Below, in pieces: positions 6,674 through 9,314 of a stretch of 9,314 nt of DNA. The notes beneath the pieces were generated by a model. It was not told the origin of the DNA. It made no database searches and saw only the letters and a program-made list of their open reading frames with translations. A program made the position numbers and the translations under genes. Within the stretch, counting starts at the first letter, position 1, and every line of letters begins with the position of its first letter. The stretch is from the NCBI GenBank assembly GCA_903924185.1, contig CAIYAN010000220.1, positions 1-9,314 on the forward strand. The letters are read 5' to 3'. The stretch comes from an uncultured Opitutia bacterium. GTDB taxonomy: Bacteria; Verrucomicrobiota; Verrucomicrobiia; Opitutales; UBA953.

Positions 6674-8082
6674 CGCGTTGTGGGGGCTGGCTTGGCCATG
6701 AGTTCTGGGCCCAGGAAGTGTAACTTCTGCTTTAAGCGGGTCTTCCCATCTTCGCTGCGCAGGCGGATGGTTAGGTTGAATTCACCGTTGTAGTTTGCGC
6801 GGTCGACCAAGATCACGAGCGGTAGGGTGACTTCGCCTTCGGGTGGGATGACTAGACCGGAGCTTTGGTTGAGGATGGTAATCGGCACTGGACTGAATTC
6901 CGTCTCAACGAAGAAACGAACCGCATGGCCTTGCTTATTGAGAATCTTGGCGCGGAAAAAGTTGGTTACGGCGCCGGGGCTAGCGGTGTAGAGTTCGCCG
7001 CCCGGTTGGCGGGTTAGTTTAAAACCCGCTTTCTGGATCTGGCTCAAGGAGAGCGTCGCGACCACGGCGCCGATGCCGAGGAGGGCCGCATAAAGGATTG
7101 TGCGTGGCCGCCAATACTGTGTTTGGCCACCATTCAGTTCGTTGAGCGAAGCGTAGCGAATGAGGCCAACTGGTCGCTTGAGTTTCGTCATGATGTCGTC
7201 GCAGGCATCCATGCAGGACGTGCAGGCGATGCATTCCATCTGCAGTCCTTGGCGAATATCGATGCCGGTGGGGCAAACCTGGACGCAACGGCGACAGTCG
7301 ATGCAGTCGCCCGTCGGGATACTGGCCACGGCCTTGCCGCGCGGTTCGCCGCGGCGGGCGTCGTAACCCACGATTACGGAGTTATCGTCGATGAGGGCTG
7401 ACTGCAGGCGGCCATAGGGGCAGATGGCGAGGCAGAGTTGTTCGCGGAACCACCAGAAGTTGAAGAGCAACGCCCCCGTCATGGCAGCCATGCCGATGAA
7501 TGCCGTGGGGTGGGCTGTGGGTGCTCCAGTGATCAAGGGATAGAGCCCCGGGATCGAGACGAAGTAGGCGAGGAAGATGTGCGAAACCAGCCAGCAGAGC
7601 ACGACGTAGACGAGGAAGCGGAACCCGCGTTTCCAGAGACGTTCCGGATGGCTGAAAGGGAGGCCGTCCAGCCGGATGCGTTGGAGGTGGTCGCCTTCAA
7701 TCCAGCGATCCACCCAGCGGAAGAGGTGTTCCATGTAGACCGTCTGTGGGCAGGCCCAGCCGCACCAGATTCGGCCAAACATCGCCGTCACGGCGTAGAC
7801 GGTGAAACCAAGACCGGAGATGGCGAAGAACAGCAGCCAGAAGTCATCGAGCCCGAGCGTGGCACCGAAGAGATGGAAATGCCGTTGCTCGATATCCAGG
7901 AAGACCGCCGGGTTGCCGTTGATGTCGGTCCACGGCATTGCGGCGAACAGCGCAATCAGCAGCCAGCCGAAGGCCCGGCGGGCGCGCACCCACTGCCCGC
8001 TGACGTCTGCGGGTTGGAGGAAGCGCCGCGAACCATTCGGTGCGATGGTGGTGACGCTGTCGCGCTGCGGGAGGATGGCCAC
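6670..8082 (-). CDS. ccoG: cbb3 oxidase assembly ferredoxin-like membrane protein CcoG (FixG/RdxA)
   Basis: Encodes 470 residues. The N-terminal membrane part has the family signature WCGWACPQTVYMEH (Cys107, Cys111) and a second pair in CLAICPYGRLQS (Cys217, Cys221). Then comes a double 4Fe-4S ferredoxin domain: CIDCRRCVQVC-P (Cys260, 263, 266, 270) and CIACTSCMDAC (Cys284, 287, 290, 294), a further helix at about 328-345, and a C-terminal immunoglobulin-like FixG domain. CcoG is a membrane Fe-S protein needed for cbb3 assembly and has been linked to reducing Cu(II) before it enters the oxidase. All expected cysteines are present and length is typical. Start is GTG at 8080-8082, only three bases after the ccoP stop, with no clear Shine-Dalgarno, consistent with coupled translation. 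The stop overlaps the start of the next small gene. Confidence 0.97.
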   Translation of the reverse strand: MAILPQRDSVTTIAPNGSRRFLQPADVSGQWVRARRAFGWLLIALFAAMPWTDINGNPAVFLDIEQRHFHLFGATLGLDDFWLLFFAISGLGFTVYAVTAMFGRIWCGWACPQTVYMEHLFRWVDRWIEGDHLQRIRLDGLPFSHPERLWKRGFRFLVYVVLCWLVSHIFLAYFVSIPGLYPLITGAPTAHPTAFIGMAAMTGALLFNFWWFREQLCLAICPYGRLQSALIDDNSVIVGYDARRGEPRGKAVASIPTGDCIDCRRCVQVCPTGIDIRQGLQMECIACTSCMDACDDIMTKLKRPVGLIRYASLNELNGGQTQYWRPRTILYAALLGIGAVVATLSLSQIQKAGFKLTRQPGGELYTASPGAVTNFFRAKILNKQGHAVRFFVETEFSPVPITILNQSSGLVIPPEGEVTLPLVILVDRANYNGEFNLTIRLRSEDGKTRLKQKLHFLGPELMAKPAPTTR

Positions 8083-8085
8083 GGG

Positions 8086-8673
8086 TTATTTTTGGGAAGG
8101 CTCTTCGGAGCGTGGGATGACGGCGAGCTTGCCGGGCTCCTGAGTCGAAAGAAGGAAGGCCGTGACGGCGGCGATCTTGGCGGTCCCGAGCGCCTTTTGT
8201 GGCGCCATCCCCGTCGGCTTCCCATCGAAGACGATGCCATCGCTGATATTGCGGTAGATCGCTGTCGGGGTGTCGCCGTGGACCCAGTTGGCATCATTCA
8301 GGCGGAAGCCAATGCCTTTCACGCCTGCCAGCGTGGGGCCATGGCAGGTGATACAGAGCGACGTGTAGACCGCTTGTCCTTCGGCCACCGTCTGCGCATT
8401 CCGGCTCATCTTCCACAGCGTTTCGTCGTTGAGGTCTTTGACTGCAGCCAGCTGCTTGGCCTCGAGGACGCTCAGGTCTTCATCCAGGGCGGTGTGGTCA
8501 TCAACAGCGACTCCGGAGTGGAAGTAATAGGCCCAATAGAGAGCGGAGAAGATGATGGAACCGAAGAGCGTGAAGAGCCACCAATTAGGCAGGCTTTGGT
8601 CAAACTCCTGGATACCGTCGTAACTGTGCGGCATCAGGACCGGCTTTTCGTCGTTGTAATCAGATGAGGCCAT
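8086..8673 (-). CDS. ccoP: cbb3 oxidase subunit III, short single-haem form
   Basis: Encodes 195 residues. The N-terminus is the usual CcoP anchor: HSYDGIQEFDQSLPNWW, then one membrane helix (about 32-51). The remainder is one class I cytochrome c domain in the periplasm with a single haem site CITCH (Cys107-His111) and probable axial Met156 in PTGMAPQ. Classical proteobacterial CcoP has about 300 residues and two CxxCH sites; here the second domain is absent with no sign of a broken frame, so the short form appears genuine. It receives electrons and passes them to CcoO/CcoN. ATG start follows ccoQ by 19 bases; no Shine-Dalgarno is seen. Confidence 0.94.
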   Translation of the reverse strand: MASSDYNDEKPVLMPHSYDGIQEFDQSLPNWWLFTLFGSIIFSALYWAYYFHSGVAVDDHTALDEDLSVLEAKQLAAVKDLNDETLWKMSRNAQTVAEGQAVYTSLCITCHGPTLAGVKGIGFRLNDANWVHGDTPTAIYRNISDGIVFDGKPTGMAPQKALGTAKIAAVTAFLLSTQEPGKLAVIPRSEEPSQK

Positions 8674-8692
8674 AGGTGTGGCGGGAGTCGGC

Positions 8693-8851
8693 TTATTCGT
8701 CGTTGAGCGGAAGGTTCGCCAGTCGTTCGGTCTCGGCCTTGGGGGTGATCAGCAGGCGTCCGATGAGGAGTGCGATGCCGAGTGCCAGTAGGTAGAGCGC
8801 GACAACCTGCGCATCCTGCATGAATTCTTCCCAGATGATACGGCGGAACAT
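8693..8851 (-). CDS. ccoQ: Small membrane subunit, CcoQ-like (52 aa)
   Basis: A complete frame from ATG (8849-8851) to TAA (8693-8695) encodes 52 residues: an amphipathic start (MFRRIIWEEFMQDAQVV), one hydrophobic helix (about 16-36, ALYLLALGIALLIGRLLI) and a charged tail ending LPLNDE. Size, one helix and position between ccoO and ccoP match CcoQ/FixQ, the small subunit that stabilises the CcoP interaction. Sequence conservation in CcoQ is low, so the name rests mainly on position and topology. It starts seven bases after the ccoO stop and ends 19 bases before ccoP. Confidence 0.8.
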   Translation of the reverse strand: MFRRIIWEEFMQDAQVVALYLLALGIALLIGRLLITPKAETERLANLPLNDE

Positions 8852-8858
8852 GGTGGAG

Positions 8859-9314
8859 TTAGCGTTGAGGGGTGGGGGTCTTTTCGACGTTGAGTCCGAG
8901 GCACTTCAGGTAGGCTAGGAGGGCGACCATCTCCTCGTCTTTGCGGGCAGTGATGCCTTTCGCGGCGAGCTGCTTCACGATCTCGCCTGCCTCCGCCTCG
9001 TAGCTGGCGTTGATGGCCGCGGGCGTGGAGGCCTCGGGCTTATAAGGTACGCCGAGGGTGCGGAGTGCGGTGATCCGACCGAAGAGCGCGCCGCGATTAG
9101 CATCATCGTGCTTCAACCAGACGTAGCTAGGCATGATGGAGTCAGGCTCGAGTTCGCGGGGGTTCAGGAGGTGGCGGTAATGCCAAGCTAAGTCGGGCCG
9201 GGCCAAGCCTTCGCGGGCGAGGTCGGGCCCCATCCGTCGCGAGCCCCACTGGTAGGGGTAGTCGTAGATGGATTCACCGAGCCGGGAGTAGCCTTGACCG
9301 ACGCCGTAGCGGAG
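8859..9314 (-). CDS. ccoO: cbb3 oxidase subunit II (monohaem cytochrome c), C-terminal part
   Basis: The frame is open from the right edge of the window to TAA at 8859-8861 and gives the last 151 residues. Recognisable CcoO elements are RYG near the start, then LGESIYDYPYQWGSRRMGPDLARE, the stretch HYRHLLNPRELEPDSIMPSYVWL, which carries the probable axial Met of the haem, and a C-terminal helical part with EEMVALLAYLKCLG. The CxxCH haem site and the membrane anchor lie upstream, outside the window. SYVWL is a slight departure from the more usual YPWL. CcoO relays electrons from CcoP to the catalytic subunit CcoN, whose gene is expected just beyond base 9314. As the gene is cut by the window edge, its start cannot be given. 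Confidence 0.96.
   Translation of the reverse strand, partial: LRYGVGQGYSRLGESIYDYPYQWGSRRMGPDLAREGLARPDLAWHYRHLLNPRELEPDSIMPSYVWLKHDDANRGALFGRITALRTLGVPYKPEASTPAAINASYEAEAGEIVKQLAAKGITARKDEEMVALLAYLKCLGLNVEKTPTPQR

Noticed and set aside
7438..8667. Long open frame (409 codons) on the + strand opposite ccoG and ccoP
   Set aside because: It spans two clearly real genes and their junction in antisense, and its composition is the mirrored bias of those genes.
9234..9314. Possibility that the frame at 8859-9233 is a separate small gene starting at ATG 9233
   Set aside because: The frame continues without a stop to the window edge and encodes conserved CcoO residues, so the ATG is internal.

Overview
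The window fits a Gram-negative bacterium of fairly high GC. The PNPase sequence style, a short single-haem CcoP and the general weakness of Shine-Dalgarno sequences suggest the Verrucomicrobiota (Opitutae-like). That placement is inference from sequence feel, not from a database search.

Left part (1-2529, + strand): a housekeeping RNA/translation pair, the 3' end of rpsO (ribosomal protein S15) followed by a complete pnp (polynucleotide phosphorylase). The 126-base gap between them holds two consecutive hairpins, one imperfect and one perfect. This is the place where PNPase expression is controlled through RNA processing in other bacteria. A strong intrinsic terminator (2551-2580) closes this unit and separates it from the convergent cluster on the other strand.

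Right part (9314 down to 2589, - strand): a compact gene set for a cbb3-type (high-affinity) cytochrome c oxidase and its assembly factors. Transcription order is ccoO (5' end outside the window), ccoQ (52 aa), a short single-haem ccoP, ccoG, a 53-aa one-helix membrane protein in the usual ccoH position, a six-helix DsbD_2/TauE-like membrane protein, ccoI (Cu+ P-type ATPase), then a secreted alpha/beta hydrolase. The genes are separated by at most 27 bases. Several overlap (an ATGA junction, then 17 and 14 bases), so a single operon with translational coupling is likely. ccoN and the operon promoter must lie beyond base 9314. No ccoS follows ccoI; the hydrolase sits there instead.

Together the - strand genes would make and metallate the oxidase: CcoI exports Cu, CcoG is a membrane Fe-S protein thought to act in copper reduction, the DsbD_2-like protein has conserved Cys/His/Met in its membrane helices, and CcoO/P carry electrons to the missing CcoN. 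There is no stretch over 300 bases without a gene. I saw no tRNA, rRNA, CRISPR array, insertion sequence or other sign of a mobile element. The most interesting points are the two very small unlisted membrane proteins, the reduced CcoP, the NGE actuator motif in CcoI and the rpsO-pnp leader. I did not find a clearly new system.
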